A DNA stretch of 64,000 nt from Saururus chinensis (lineage: Eukaryota; Streptophyta; Magnoliopsida; Piperales; Saururaceae). Location: assembly GCA_035235625.1 (NCBI GenBank), contig CP141145.1, forward strand, positions 43,690,668 through 43,754,667, in the 5' to 3' direction. Under the pieces are notes generated by a model, which saw only the letters and a program-made list of their open reading frames with translations, was not told the DNA's origin and ran no database searches. A program made the translations under genes and the position numbers. This document shows positions 33,338 to 45,110 of the stretch, piece after piece (within the stretch, counting starts at the first letter, position 1; each line of letters opens with the position of its first letter).

Positions 33338-35854
33338 ATGGAGAGTTCGGTAAATGGTTATGTGATCCGCAACCGGAGGTTCGAGCGGTACTTGAATGGA
33401 GTTGAAGAGTCGTCGTCTCCTAGAATTCTAGCCAAGGAGGCGGTGAAGCATGATATGGACGACGCGTTCGTGGACGACAACAGTTGGGTTGCCGTCTGCA
33501 TCTCCGGCGTGAGGATCGTCACATGCTTCGTCGCGATGATGGTCACCACCTTCATCTGGTCTGTCATCATGATCGTCCTGCTTCCATGGCCCTATGCCAG
33601 GATCAAGCAGGGGAATGTGTACGGTCATGTGACAGGCAGGCTTATGGTATTCACCTTTCCTTATTAGTCAAAATTATCAGTGCCCCATTTTCTCCTTTCT
33701 TCTTCTTTCTCTTATAGTCCCTTCCTTTTTATCTTTTCAATTACTTGCCTTTTCGTTTTGTCACTACTATTTTATAGGCATGAATCTATGAATCCTGCAT
33801 GTGTCTGACCATGTTTAGAACTTATCTGATATTTGTGTGCTTTTCTGTTTATTGTCTGATTCAATGTTATTGCAATTCATGTTTTTTGTAGTCTTGTTCT
33901 TCTGAATTACTAGTTTGGCTAATGAGTTTTGCCTTGATGCCTTCATGTAGCTAGATGGAAATGTGCGCAGGAAGGAATGAGTGGGTGATATGTGTTCTAG
34001 TACATGTAGAAGTTATCTATCCCGAAGCTCGGGTATTTTTCTTGACGTGAATTTAGTTTAATGAGACAAAAAAGGAAAAGGATCTTGTTCTGCCAAAAGA
34101 AAAAGGCCATTTAATGCTCTGGCCTATATAAAATCGGTTGCAAATGTTGCTCACTGCTTTTCATCTGTTCGCTATTGACCAGAACAAAGACAATGAATGC
34201 CTTTGTGCTTCCCCTGCATCAAAATTCAAGAGAACGTCATTTCTAGAAATTTTTATGGGAAAAGGGATTCAGCTTCCATTTGTATGTATAGTCTGCCAGT
34301 CTAACAGTAACAAATCCCCTCGAGTAGTAAACAAAAAGGAAAAAGCTTCTTATATAAATGTCATGAAGTTTTAACATCGGTTGCAAATGTTGCACACTGC
34401 TTTTCATCTGTTTCTATAAACCAGAAGGGAGACAAATAAATGCTTTCGTACCTCCTGCAACAAGTTTAGAAGAAAACGTGATTCCCAAAATTAAAAATTC
34501 TGGGAAAAGACAGTAGTTTGAGCATTTATTTGTATGTGCAGTCTCCCAGACTACCAATAACATATCTATTCGGGTAGTAAACAACTGGCATTAGCAACAT
34601 GCTGCTTCACACATTGGGGTTGAAATCCGTTTGTCTGCTTCACTAGGTCAATTGTTCAGCTTGAAGTTAACTGTAGTGCATAGTTAAATGCCTCCTATAA
34701 TCTTGGTTCCTCTTATTTGATTTTGACTACAGATGTGGATCCTAGGAAACCCCATTCAAATTGAAGGTACCGAGTTTTCTAATTTGAAGGCTATTTACAT
34801 CAGCAATCATGCGTCTCCCCTTGACATCTTCCTTATGATGTGGCTGACACCCACGGGAACTGTTGGCATCGCCAAAAAAGAGGTATGCTTTATATACTGT
34901 TAAGACTAATTAGCTTGCTGAGTATGGTGATCAGACATGTTCAAACTACTATTCTTTTTTTTTTGTGGGGTGAGGTGGGGGAGGGGTTGGATTTAGAAAA
35001 TTTTTTAAGTTCACTGTTTGTTTTTTTGGAAGATAATTCTTTCCATGACTAATAAATTTGTTCCTTTTTCTTTTTAGATCATATGGTACCCCCTTTTTGG
35101 GCAGCTATATGTTTTGGCAAATCACATTCGCATAGACCGTTCCAACCCAATAGCTGTTGTTAAATCTTTGAAAGAGGTAATGATCACTTACTCCTGTTGT
35201 TTGCAATTCTCTTTTTAATACTCTAATTAATGACTCTTTCAGGCTGTTCATACAATTGTTGAAAACAACTTATCCCTAATAATTTTCCCAGAAGGCACTC
35301 GCTCAGGAACAGGCAGACTTCTTCCCTTCAAAAAGGTAATAAAAGTCTTGCAACTTAAGTACTAGACAACCTTTGAGGATGTATGTCAGTTGCTTGGAGT
35401 CATGGTTATAGATCACCGACAATCTAAAAGACTAAAACTAATAATGAAAAGTTCGCTTGTGCACCAGATGGTCCATAATTTATTATCTGTGCAATTTCAT
35501 ATGCTTTTGGGCTGGATACTTTAGTTGCCTCAGACTCCTTAGTGGACAAGTTATTTGTCATTTGACAGTTTAATAATGCTTAGCTTCCTTTCATCGTTAT
35601 GCTACTGTTTTCAGGGATTTGTACATATAGCCATGCAATCACGTTTACCAATAGTGCCAATGGTGCTAACGGGTACTCATCTAGCCTGGAGGAAAGGAAG
35701 CTTGCATGTCAGGCCAACACCTCTAACTGTACAATATCTTCCTCCAATTAGAACTGATGATTGGACAGCCGACAAGGTTGATGAATATGTGAAATTGGTG
35801 CACTCTTTGTATGCCGAACATTTGCCTGAGCCTCAGAAGCCCCTGATGTTTTGA
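33338..35854 (+). CDS. LPAT: 1-acyl-sn-glycerol-3-phosphate acyltransferase, class B (coconut-type LPAAT), 296 aa, 5 exons
   Basis: Exons 33338-33646, 34733-34882, 35078-35176, 35243-35335 and 35615-35854; all phase 0 and GT-AG, 297 codons. It transfers an acyl group to lysophosphatidate to make phosphatidate in the endoplasmic reticulum, a Kennedy-pathway step. Seen: an N-terminal membrane segment (ACFVAMMVTTFIWS-like at about residues 60-85), the catalytic NH-x4-D motif NHASPLD, the second motif FPEGTRS, and the conserved PIVPMVLTGTHLAWRK and WYPLFGQLYVLANHIRIDR blocks. Sequence and length match the coconut seed LPAAT group (class B), which can accept medium-chain acyl groups; substrate preference here is inferred only. 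Intron 1 carries a direct duplication. The stop comes soon after PEPQKPLMF, slightly earlier than in the coconut enzyme. Confidence 0.93.
34132..34590 (+). repeat. Direct duplication in LPAAT intron 1
   Basis: A block starting ATCGGTTGCAAATGTTGC at about 34132 recurs at about 34376, followed through matching landmarks (CACTGCTTTTCATCTGTT, TTTGTATGT.CAGTC, GTAGTAAACAA). The two copies are adjacent and differ by many substitutions and small gaps, so the duplication is old. No coding content. Confidence 0.75.
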
Positions 35855-38383
35855 GGGGAGTGAGACAGCTGTGAATCTGACATTATAATTCAGGTACTTT
35901 GGATGTCTGCTATTTCTTCAGTTAGGAAGTAAAGTTCTCTTTGGCATCCCCTTGTAGAAGCGTGCGAAAAACTTTTAACATTTTTGTCCTCTTCTTCTTC
36001 TTCTGGGAGTCAAGTATGTAAACCTAATCTATACCTGATTATGCTGTAGAGATGAATACAGAGAACCCACATGATGTTGTTTGGCATAGTTTGATTTTCT
36101 TTTTAGTTCTTGAGGAAGGAATTAGTTTCGGAGCAAAATGAATTTGCCAGTGTATCCAGCTCTTAAATTTAAGCCTCTAAAAGCTTGTATAACAGGTTGT
36201 AAGTGCAGCTTCTTCGTCCAAAATGTGTCTTTTAACTGAACTGTAATAGGTTGCCTCAGTCTTTTTATACACATGCCATATAGAAAGAAATTGGACATGT
36301 TCATGATATAGCCAAATCACCAGCATTTAATGTTCACCCGAAGCTCAGATTTAGTTGCTCTGCGTACTTTTTTGTCCTCCTCCAGTCCTCACCGTCAACT
36401 ATCTCTTCCTCTTCTTCTCTTATTATTCTTCCATCTTCTTATCAAAGAAAGACATGATTTGTCCTTCCAATAGGTAAGTTTTCGGATGAGCTCAACCTGT
36501 TTGCTTAGAGGGCCGTCTAGTTTTTAGTCCTAAACATTCCTGTCAAGCCTTTTGTACAACATGGCACACTTGTAATAGCTCGCCCTTTATGTGGCCATCT
36601 CTCAACAAGTAGCAAATTAAAAGTGCTATTATTTATTTATACATGTTTTGCTTGATCTGAGCATCGTCTTCTTTCTAAATACCTAGTTACCTAATTTTGG
36701 TCTAGTGTTCAACTGCACTAACGTAAATGGCCATACCTCCTCTTAGCACAAACCCTGTCCAGGGTGGTGAGATACGATGCAGCAAAGTGGAAGACAAACC
36801 TAGAAGGGTTCTTATCAAAGTATATAATATATACTCTTTGTGTAAAAGTAAATAATGGAAGGAAAAAATAATAAAAATTAAGTCTCAGTTAGTTTATCCT
36901 CATACCCACAATAATATATAAAGCAAATAGTTATCAACCCTAAGACTACATCATATATAAAACCATCACATACTATCTATAAAATGAAAGTAATATGTTC
37001 CAACAACAATGTAATCCTGATACAAATTTAAATATAGCAAAGTAATGAGCCCCATCTCTCATATGTGTATCTACTCATCCTTAAATTCATGATGCAATCA
37101 ATCATAAGCACCTGCATGACACAACATACATATAGGATTTTTAATTTAATTTTTTTTTAATTTTGTGAATTTGTTTGTTTGTCGGTTTGATTTAATTTTC
37201 TTAGGGTAATAACTTAGGCTATTTATAAATTTATTAAGGTTTAATTTTATTTCATTTTAAAAGTATTAATATCAAGCTTAATTCAATTTATCCAATTTTT
37301 ACATATTTAAATGTATTTTCTTTTTATTTTTCTTGGTCAAAGGAGCAGGCCACGCCGTGAGACTCACATTCGTATAAGATGACATACTACCCATTTTGGT
37401 TGTTAACCTTCATTTGATTTTGTGAATGTCCTAGCCATGACATTTTGTGGATTATGTCGATTTTGCTTTCAATTAGACTTCCAGTTATTATTGTTAACTT
37501 TTTACGTAATCATTCTAGTCTTTTCCATTCCATTCCATGGAATCATGTAGTTCTACAAAATCTAATTCCAATTATATGGTCCTTCATCATAATTCTAATG
37601 ATTCCCTATTCCATTTTGATATCCAAACGACCCTTAATTTAGGTTATAAGTTGGAGAAGACATTCGTGTCAAAGGGCATTGTATCACGAAGTGCACCCCT
37701 TTATATATAAGCCCACTTTGGTGACAATTTTTATTTGATAGAGCTCGTTGAGAATTTTTCAATAGTGTCAAATATGTGTGAATCCAACCATGTGTAATAT
37801 AGTATAAAATATAAATATTTATTATTGAGAAGCATGTTATATGCTTAAACCCATAAAAAGTTCAAAAAAACATATTCACGTGAGATCTCTTTTAATAGAG
37901 CTCATCTAGGGCTTTCTAAAGATACCAAAAATACATGAATCTGAGTTCAACAAGGAAAGATATAACTGTGCAATTTAAAAATAATATAATATAAAAAGTA
38001 GAACCCATGTCCTGTCTACCAACTAAATAATTTTATGTAGTGAGATGTCTAAATAAAGGATTTTACTAAAGTGCACCTAACCTATGTACCAATCTAAGCT
38101 TGTGTATAAGAATATTATAGTAAATATAAGGATAATATAAAAAGTTTGACAAAAATAAAACACTCACATGTAAGAGTGATTTGTGAGAGGTAAGTCTTTG
38201 TTTTTCCATCTTCACACGAGTGATAGACACATGCAAATGTTATTAGTATTGATAAGAGTAACGATCACTATGCACACAAAGTTCATCCACTTGGTACACA
38301 TCAAGATGGCTACAAACTTCTCATACATTAATACATATTAAAACTAATAATACATTATCATAACAATTTTTTTAAAAAACCTA
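35855..38383. other. Intergenic AT-rich DNA
   Basis: The first few hundred bases are LPAAT 3' untranslated region. The rest is AT-rich with no gene recognised; several stretches look like decayed repeats but no ends could be paired. Confidence 0.4.
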
Positions 38384-39436
38384 CTCCCACTATCCTATAT
38401 TAATAGCTCCACTTCTAATTGTAGTCATTTTTATTAGGATGGTGGGTCCTACGTAACTAATAGTGTGATAAAATTTCATACAATTAGATACCTATGAACC
38501 TCCGGCCAAAGCTCCATGTATGAGGTGAACACCTCCTCCCCATGAGCAGCGGCAAAGAGGAAACGACAAATTCCTCGTTTAACATTGAGGGCAACTCAAT
38601 CTCCCCTAAGAAATCATCCTTCTCATCCTCATCTCCCTGCCTCGGCTCACCGGTGTCGCTTGACACATAGAAAACGACTAGCCGAAGTGGTTCAAAGTGA
38701 GTTTGAGATTCTCGAGTTAATACAACTGGCCAATTTTGGCAGGAAAGGTGCCATTGAATTCATTCATATGGAGATAAAGATTGACGAGCTTTGTCAAGCG
38801 GGTGATGGAAGAGGGAATGTTGCTAGTGAATTTGTTCCCGGACAAGTCAAGGTGGCAGAGGTTGAAGAACTGATCGATATGAGAGGGGATTCAGCCCATG
38901 AAGTAGTTATGGGAGAAGTCGAGGTAAGTGAGCTTCGAGTAGTTGAAGATGGAGGGGAAGGGCCCGGGGATGTAGTTGTAGGAGAGGTTGAGTTTGGTGA
39001 GGTTTCTGAGGTTGTAGACCATGGATGGGATGGGATCGACAATTCTAAGGTTAGACAGGGATATGGCGAAGGCAGAGCTAGCAAGGCAGGTTACCCCTGG
39101 CCAAGAGTAGTGGGACACGCTGGAGCGGTTCCAAGTCTTTAGCACATCTGGGTTCCTCTAGGCCTCCTCGAGGAGAGAAGGGTGCCCTGTTCTTGTTGGT
39201 CATGCATTGGCTCTATGGTTAGGTTGTAGGGTCATGGGCGGCGAATGGCTCCATCGGATTGCGTGGGAGTCAGGGTTGTGAGTGCATCTACTTCTATCAT
39301 CAAATTGCTCCAGTAATTGTGTAAGAAGCTTTTGAGACAATTTTTATATCTAACGACTTAGATTAATCCAAATAGAGCAATTAATATGGAATAATAATAT
39401 TTTTCAATTGGAGCTATTAATATAAAACAAAGGGAG
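38384..39436 (-). mobile_element. Gene-carrying Stowaway/Mariner-type element (LRR receptor-kinase fragment)
   Basis: 1053 bp flanked by TA. Left end CTCCCACTATCCTATATTAA then TAGCTCC; right end read inward CTCCCTTTGTTTTATATTAA then TAGCTCC, about 30 matching bases. The interior (38480-39290) is GC-richer than the flanks and carries host gene sequence on the minus strand. Same terminal family as 15001-15909 and the small MITE at 17376. No transposase. Confidence 0.78.
38700..39200 (-). pseudogene. LRR receptor-like kinase N-terminal fragment
   Basis: The minus strand encodes LKTWNRSSVSHYSWPGVTC, the N-terminal cap of plant LRR receptor kinases (W..S..HC.WPG..C), then repeats such as NLRNLTKLNLSYNYIPGPFP and YSKLTYLDFSHNYFMG. 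After a frame change further LRR pieces follow (LDLSGN, LYLHMNEFNGTFP). Closest in style to HAESA-like/HSL1 kinases. Kinase and transmembrane parts are absent. The 38480-38690 part is coding-like but unassigned and could come from a second gene. Confidence 0.75.
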
Positions 39437-40361
39437 TAATAAATGAAAAAAAGTTATAAATGAACATAAAACACTATTAGTAGTAACACATGTTAATTTG
39501 GGGGGTATGCGATTCTTAGATGAAGACTCCCTTGTGAAATTCTTAGATGAGAGGAGCCCATGAACAAACTCATTGTGGGCCAACCCTTTGTGTAGTGCAT
39601 TAAACTCATTATAATTGTACATTGAAAATATGGGCCCTATAAATTATTACTCCCTTAGTCCTGTATTAAAATTAATTTATTTTAAAATTAAATAAGATGT
39701 TTAATATGAAACAAATAAATATTACATAGATACCCATAAATTAAATGTGTAAGTAAATACATAAACATGGAGCACTATATTTAGGTAAAAAACTATGTAA
39801 ATTTTATGGACATACCCTTATTGATCTAATGTAATTGAGAAAAAAACTAATTTTATTTTAATATAAATAATAAAAAGAATTGTGGTTGGGCTTTTATGGT
39901 AAAAAAATATAAATTATTTTTTACATTAAAGTGACTCAATTTACAAAGAAAATAATATTTTTACTCCACTTTTTTTATACTAAATTTTAATTTTTAGTAT
40001 ATTATTAGACATAGAAGGTGAGTCATGATAATATAAAGATTCACTTTTATTAATCTACTCAGATACTTTTTGTTAGACATAAAAGATGAGTCATGACGAC
40101 ATGAAGATTCACTTTTTTTTATTTAATTAAATACTAAAATAGGCGTTTTGTATGCAGGACTAGGAATATCACCTTCTAATTTACAAATATATTGCTGGCT
40201 TTTTTTTATTACATATAAAATACTGGCTGAATGTATATTTAAATTGCAAAGTTGCCATCGTATTTTTCGTAATGATAATTTGATTCACAAATCACCCACG
40301 GTGGGCCGCTGTCCTTCGTTATCCCTTTTTTAGGGTCCAGCCGTCCAGGTGGTCGACTTCC
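39437..40361. other. Intergenic AT-rich DNA with a 68-bp direct repeat
   Basis: No gene. A lone Stowaway-like end CTCCCTTAGTCCTGTATTAA lies at 39650 without a visible partner. A 68-base unit containing TTAGACAT and GATGAGTCATGA-like sequence occurs twice, starting at 40005 and 40073. Confidence 0.5.
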
Positions 40362-40362
40362 C

Positions 40363-40464
40363 TATATAATAATCTCCAACCCGGAGCCACCCCGCCGACC
40401 TCGCGAGTTAGATTCATCGCCTCTCTCCCGCTGGGTGGTTCTGTCCCAGGCTAGGGTTAGGGTT
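40363..40464 (+). promoter_or_regulatory. TATA box and telo-box of the RBP45 gene
   Basis: TATATAA at 40363-40369 is followed about 85 bases later by TAGGGTTAGGGTT (40452-40464), a double plant telo-box. Telo-boxes near transcription starts are typical of plant genes for translation and RNA-handling proteins, fitting an RNA-binding protein. Confidence 0.55.
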
Positions 40465-40598
40465 CTCAGTACCGATTCTCCCTCGTTCGTCTTCCCTCTT
40501 TGGCTTCTGCTTTACCCTTTGAAAATTAGGTTTCGATACCGAAGACCCCCCTCGCAGGCATCTAGTTTAGATTTGATATTTTCACCCCAAGTTCGACA

Positions 40599-43500
40599 AT
40601 GATGCAACCGGCCGCTGGCGTGGTTCCACCTTCCATGGGCCAGCCTTCGATGGATCAGCAGTACCAGCAGTACCAGCAGCCCCAGCCGCCGCAGCAGTGG
40701 ATGATGATGCAGCCGCCGCCGCTTCAGCAGTACCAGCAGCCGGCTCAGCAGGTTGCTCCCCAACAGCAGCCACAGTATTCTCAGCAGCAGCCAGCCAGCG
40801 CGGACGAGATCCGAACTCTATGGATTGGCGACCTTCAGTACTGGATGGAGGAGACGTACATCCAGAGTTGCTTTGCTCACACCGGCGAGGTAACCCTCTT
40901 TTCTCTTTTTTTCCTTCTTCTTCTTCTTCGGCTTTTTTATTTTATTTTTAAGTTTGTTATTCGTAGCGACGGAAGAAAAAGTGGAGCAATTCAGACCGAC
41001 CATGTTCTATGTTGGAATTTTTTAGCTGTACGCTTGTTGTTATATAATCATGGGTCTGATATGTCACGAATACTCTTATTTGACTATCTGATAGACTTCC
41101 TGAGCATGCCGTGCAAATTACTTCGTGACATTGTTCTATTTTAGTCCTTGTCATATTTCATCCGTAATTTCTGTCCGCGAAGAAATCTTCCGATTTTACT
41201 ACTTTCTATTGATCAGTTTTGAAAAAGAATGTCTTTGTTTTTCGTTTTGAACTTTAATAAATAGAGACGGCATAGGCCTACTTGGTAATGCCGTAGAAAA
41301 TTGATAGTCAATATTGCAGAGTTTACTTCCTGGGATATTTGAGCATCTGGAATCTAGATAACCTCTTTGTGCTCAATATATCTGGTATGCATTATAATGC
41401 ATATCGATTCTTTTTCAAAGTTGTTGAAGTAGAAAGTAGGTGAAGCGTTCTTCCTTTGTATACTGTTATTATTATTATTAACATTGCGATGTTTAGTTAT
41501 TGTTATTATTATTATTGTTGTTGATGTTATGTATGCTTTCAGCTCCACTCTTTTGGCAATTCTATGAAATGTTTCGATTCATGTTTCAAATATGTCTTTG
41601 CAGGTTATTTCTGTGAAGGTTATCCGCAATAAGCAAACTGGTCAATCGGAGGGCTATGGCTTTATTGAGTTTGTAAACCGTGCAGCTGCTGAAAGGACTT
41701 TGCAGACATATAATGGGACACAGATGCCTAGTGCAGAACAGAACTTTCGGTTGAACTGGGCAACATACAGTGCTGGAGATAGACGTGATGATGGTGCTGA
41801 TTACCCTATATTTGTTGGGGACCTGGCTTCTGATGTTACAGATTATGTGTTGCAAGAAACGTTTCGTAGCCGTTATCCCTCTGTGAAGGGTGCAAAAGTT
41901 GTGATTGATAGAATTACTGGGCGTTCAAAGGGCTATGGATTTGTGCGATTTGGAGATGAAAGTGAACAAATGAGGGCTATGACTGAAATGAATGGAATGA
42001 TTTGTTCAACTAGACCAATGAGGATTGGACCCGCAGCTAATAAAAAGAGTGTGGGTTCCCAACAACAGAACCCTACTAAAGGTATGGTTCTGAAGCTGTA
42101 TTTGCATCATTCTGTGGATTTACTTTGATATATTTGTTTGGTGAAATTGGACTACAATTTCATGATTTATTGCCATCGATATATTTGTTATGATAGCAGT
42201 ATCTTTTCATGATTTTTTGCCATCGATATATCTGTTATGATAGCGGTATCTTTTCATGATTTTTTGCCGTCGATATATCTGTTATGATAGCAGTATCTTT
42301 TCATGATTTTTTGCCATCGATATATCTGTTATGATAGTAGTATCTTTTTTTCCGATATTTATGTAGTGTGACTCTTCTGTTCACAGAAGCTGCTGGGTAT
42401 TGTATTTAAGTATTTTCTTATTCCAGCTATATGCTTGAAGATGAGAGGATCTTTCTTTCTTCAATCGATGTTCGAAGTGATTAAGTTCCTAGTACTTTCC
42501 TTTATAAAATTGGGCGCACTAAATATAAGCTAGATAATCTTATAAAATACTCATGTTGTCTCGAAGCAGGGTGCTCAGAGGCTCTCTTCGTTTTAAGGGG
42601 CCTGGAACTGATTTCAGCTGTGAAATGCATAGCCCTTTAATCCGTGGCCTCAGTTAGGTCAGTGTTTATGATTATGTCGTATTTCCAATTTCTCATTTAT
42701 GTAGCACCTTGCTACATTTGAAGTTAGTTCTATACAGTTCATTACATTGAAGGACATTTCAGTCATTACATTGCTTCTTTTTTGTTCGCTTTATTTTTAG
42801 TGATCAGTTCCTTTTTCTTAATTATGTCTAATTCAATTGGTGGCCGTTTCAATTTTGGCCCCATGTTTGATTCTGGTTCTTTCTTCAGCTGTATTCTGCC
42901 AGGGGATTACCCTCCAGGATTCTGAGTAACTACAAATTACGTCCCATTTACATGTGCTGCCACCGACACCAGTTTACTTAATTTAAATGTCATTAGCTTA
43001 ATTTTTAATATTCTAGGACGTCCTTCTTTAAATGAACTGTGAATCTGGTTTCAGTTATTAAGTTTCTTACGTGAGTTTGTCCTTTATGTCAATCTTCATC
43101 TTTTCCTTCCTTTCTTTCTTTCGTTCTTTGTTTTAAAGAAGTCAATGAAGTCAATTCATTATCTATTACTACTTGATCTTATTTTCTTGCGAAGAGAGTC
43201 CTGCACGGCAGCCTGTTTAAAGCTGATTAAGAGGTTTGTAGTTCTAACAGCTGATAATTTTTTCTAGTTTTAATTGTTCAGAGAGGCTAAAAAGTTAATG
43301 CTAATGGATCTTGATGGATTTTTAAGAAGAATAAATCCCCCCCTCAATTTTGAGACATTAAGGGATAGTATAAAAAAGTGTTTACTCTTAACTTTTGTCC
43401 TCATTTACAAGAAAAAGTATGTAGAAGCATAGATTGTTGATTGGTTCATATTTTCTTGTATGTCTTTGTCTCTTCTATTGTCAATCAAATGTGGCATCCT

Positions 43501-45110
43501 TTATCATAAGTTTGTTGCTTTTGCCGTGATGAAGTTGATAACACTGTACCTTGTTTTTGTATTAATTTAATTGTTTGTATATTGACGGGCTTGTGTATTC
43601 GTCTAGAAATTGCACACATGTGCTTATTGTTGTTTTGCTGAATATCTTGCTTAGAAAATGCGTTGCACACTATTTTAGTTGTGTTCCCCTTATTGGATAT
43701 GGTTCCATTTGATTTTTTTGTCTTTTTAAGGGGAAAATAGAAGGTTTCAACTTTTTGGACATAATTATTTACTACTTCTGACCTAATTACAAATGAAATT
43801 GTTTTGAGCTGCTTTCCCTGTGAGAACCATTAGGTCAGTGTTATAGTTAGAAGAATGGCATATTCTTAACAGCCAAGCTTTATGAAATTGATCACAACCA
43901 TTTCTGTGAAAGTTGAATTATTATTGGTGGCGAACTGGGTCAAATATCTTTTTAGAAATACAGGCAAGAATTATGTATGATGAAGAGATATCTATGGGTT
44001 ATCATCTGTTGTACACCAGTGCATGACAGTGAAATGAGAGTCAAATGTGAAGATAAACATTGCAGGTTAGATAATTACAAATCAAATGTCACATGAGTAT
44101 AGATGTCAACAATTTAGTTTTTGGCATTAGGAAAACAAATGCTTTGATTGTTGAGTGGAAATATTGTCTTCGTTGTGTTGATGATGATTTGTATTGATTG
44201 AAGCATCTAGTCCCTTTGTTATTGTATGTTTTGCCGTTTCCTTTTACTCATAGTTTTATCTGCAGCTTACCAGAATGATCAAGGAAATCAGTCCGAGAAT
44301 GATCCCAACAATACAACTGTGGGTACTTTGTTCTATTTTAGTTAGGATCCAGTTTGAACGTCACATGATAGTTGAGCTAATACTACTTTGGTGCAGATTT
44401 TTGTGGGTGGGCTGGATGCAAATGTCACTGATGAGCATTTGAGACAGCTTTTTAGCTCATACGGAGAGTTGGTGCATATTAAAATACCAGTTGGAAAACG
44501 TTGTGGCTTTGTTCAATTTGCAAATAGGTGGGCAAATTATGCTGTTGTACTCAAGAATTTCCTGGACTCTATAGAAGTGTTGTATTTGTATTTCTATTGT
44601 TGTTTTTTTCATCTATTACATTAATGATGGTGCAGGAGCAATGCTGAGGAGGCTTTATTAATGCTGAATGGAACTCAGTTGGGAGGACAAAGCATTCGAC
44701 TTTCATGGGGACGTAGTCCAAACAAACAGGTTGGTAAAAGTTAATGATTTGATTGAGTATTGATAACTTTGTTTCGATCTAATTTTATAATCAGCACCTA
44801 ATTGGATTAAACTGTTTTCAGGACACATCAGCTGGTTGGACTCAGACCCCACCAGATCCAAACCAGTGGAATGGTGCTTATTATGGTTATGGGCAGGGCT
44901 ATGATTCCACTTATGGATATGCTCCACCTCCTCAAGACCCTAATATGTATGCTTATGGTGGATACCCTGCTTATGGAAACTATCAGCAGCAACAGGTAAC
45001 TGCATTATGTCACATTTATGTTCTCTGAAGATTTGGAAGCTCAGTGACTTGACTTAACAAACTTCGTTAGTTATTTTTGGTGGCTGACGATTTCTTCCCT
45101 TGTACAGTAA
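40599..45110 (+). CDS. RBP45: RBP45/RBP47-type RNA-binding protein with three RRMs, 407 aa, 7 coding exons
   Basis: Exons 40599-40889, 41604-42081, 44266-44318, 44397-44527, 44636-44729, 44822-44995 and 45108-45110; all GT-AG, 408 codons. Plant oligouridylate/poly(A)-binding family related to yeast Nam8 and human TIA-1, mainly nuclear, binding pre-mRNA and mRNA. Seen: Gln/Pro-rich N-terminus (to about residue 65); RRM1 with RNP2 LWIGDL and RNP1 EGYGFIEF; RRM2 with IFVGDL and KGYGFVRF; an Asn/Gln linker; RRM3 with IFVGGL and RCGFVQF; and a Gly/Tyr/Pro-rich C-terminus (YYGYGQGYDSTYGYAPPP). Length matches Arabidopsis RBP45B. RRM1 is split between exons 1 and 2. The stop codon alone forms the coding part of the last exon. 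Intron 2 is over 2 kb and contains a 47-bp tandem repeat. Confidence 0.94.
42172..42352 (+). repeat. 47-bp tandem repeat in RBP45 intron 2
   Basis: Four units begin at 42172, 42219, 42266 and 42313 with GCCATCGATATATYTGTTAT, each followed by GATAGCRGTATCTTTTCATG. Spacing is exactly 47 bases. Units are nearly identical, so the array is recent. Confidence 0.9.

Noticed and set aside
38585-39142. 185-codon plus-strand open frame
   Set aside because: Antisense shadow of the LRR fragment; its Val/Glu-rich product is the reverse reading of leucine-rich repeats.
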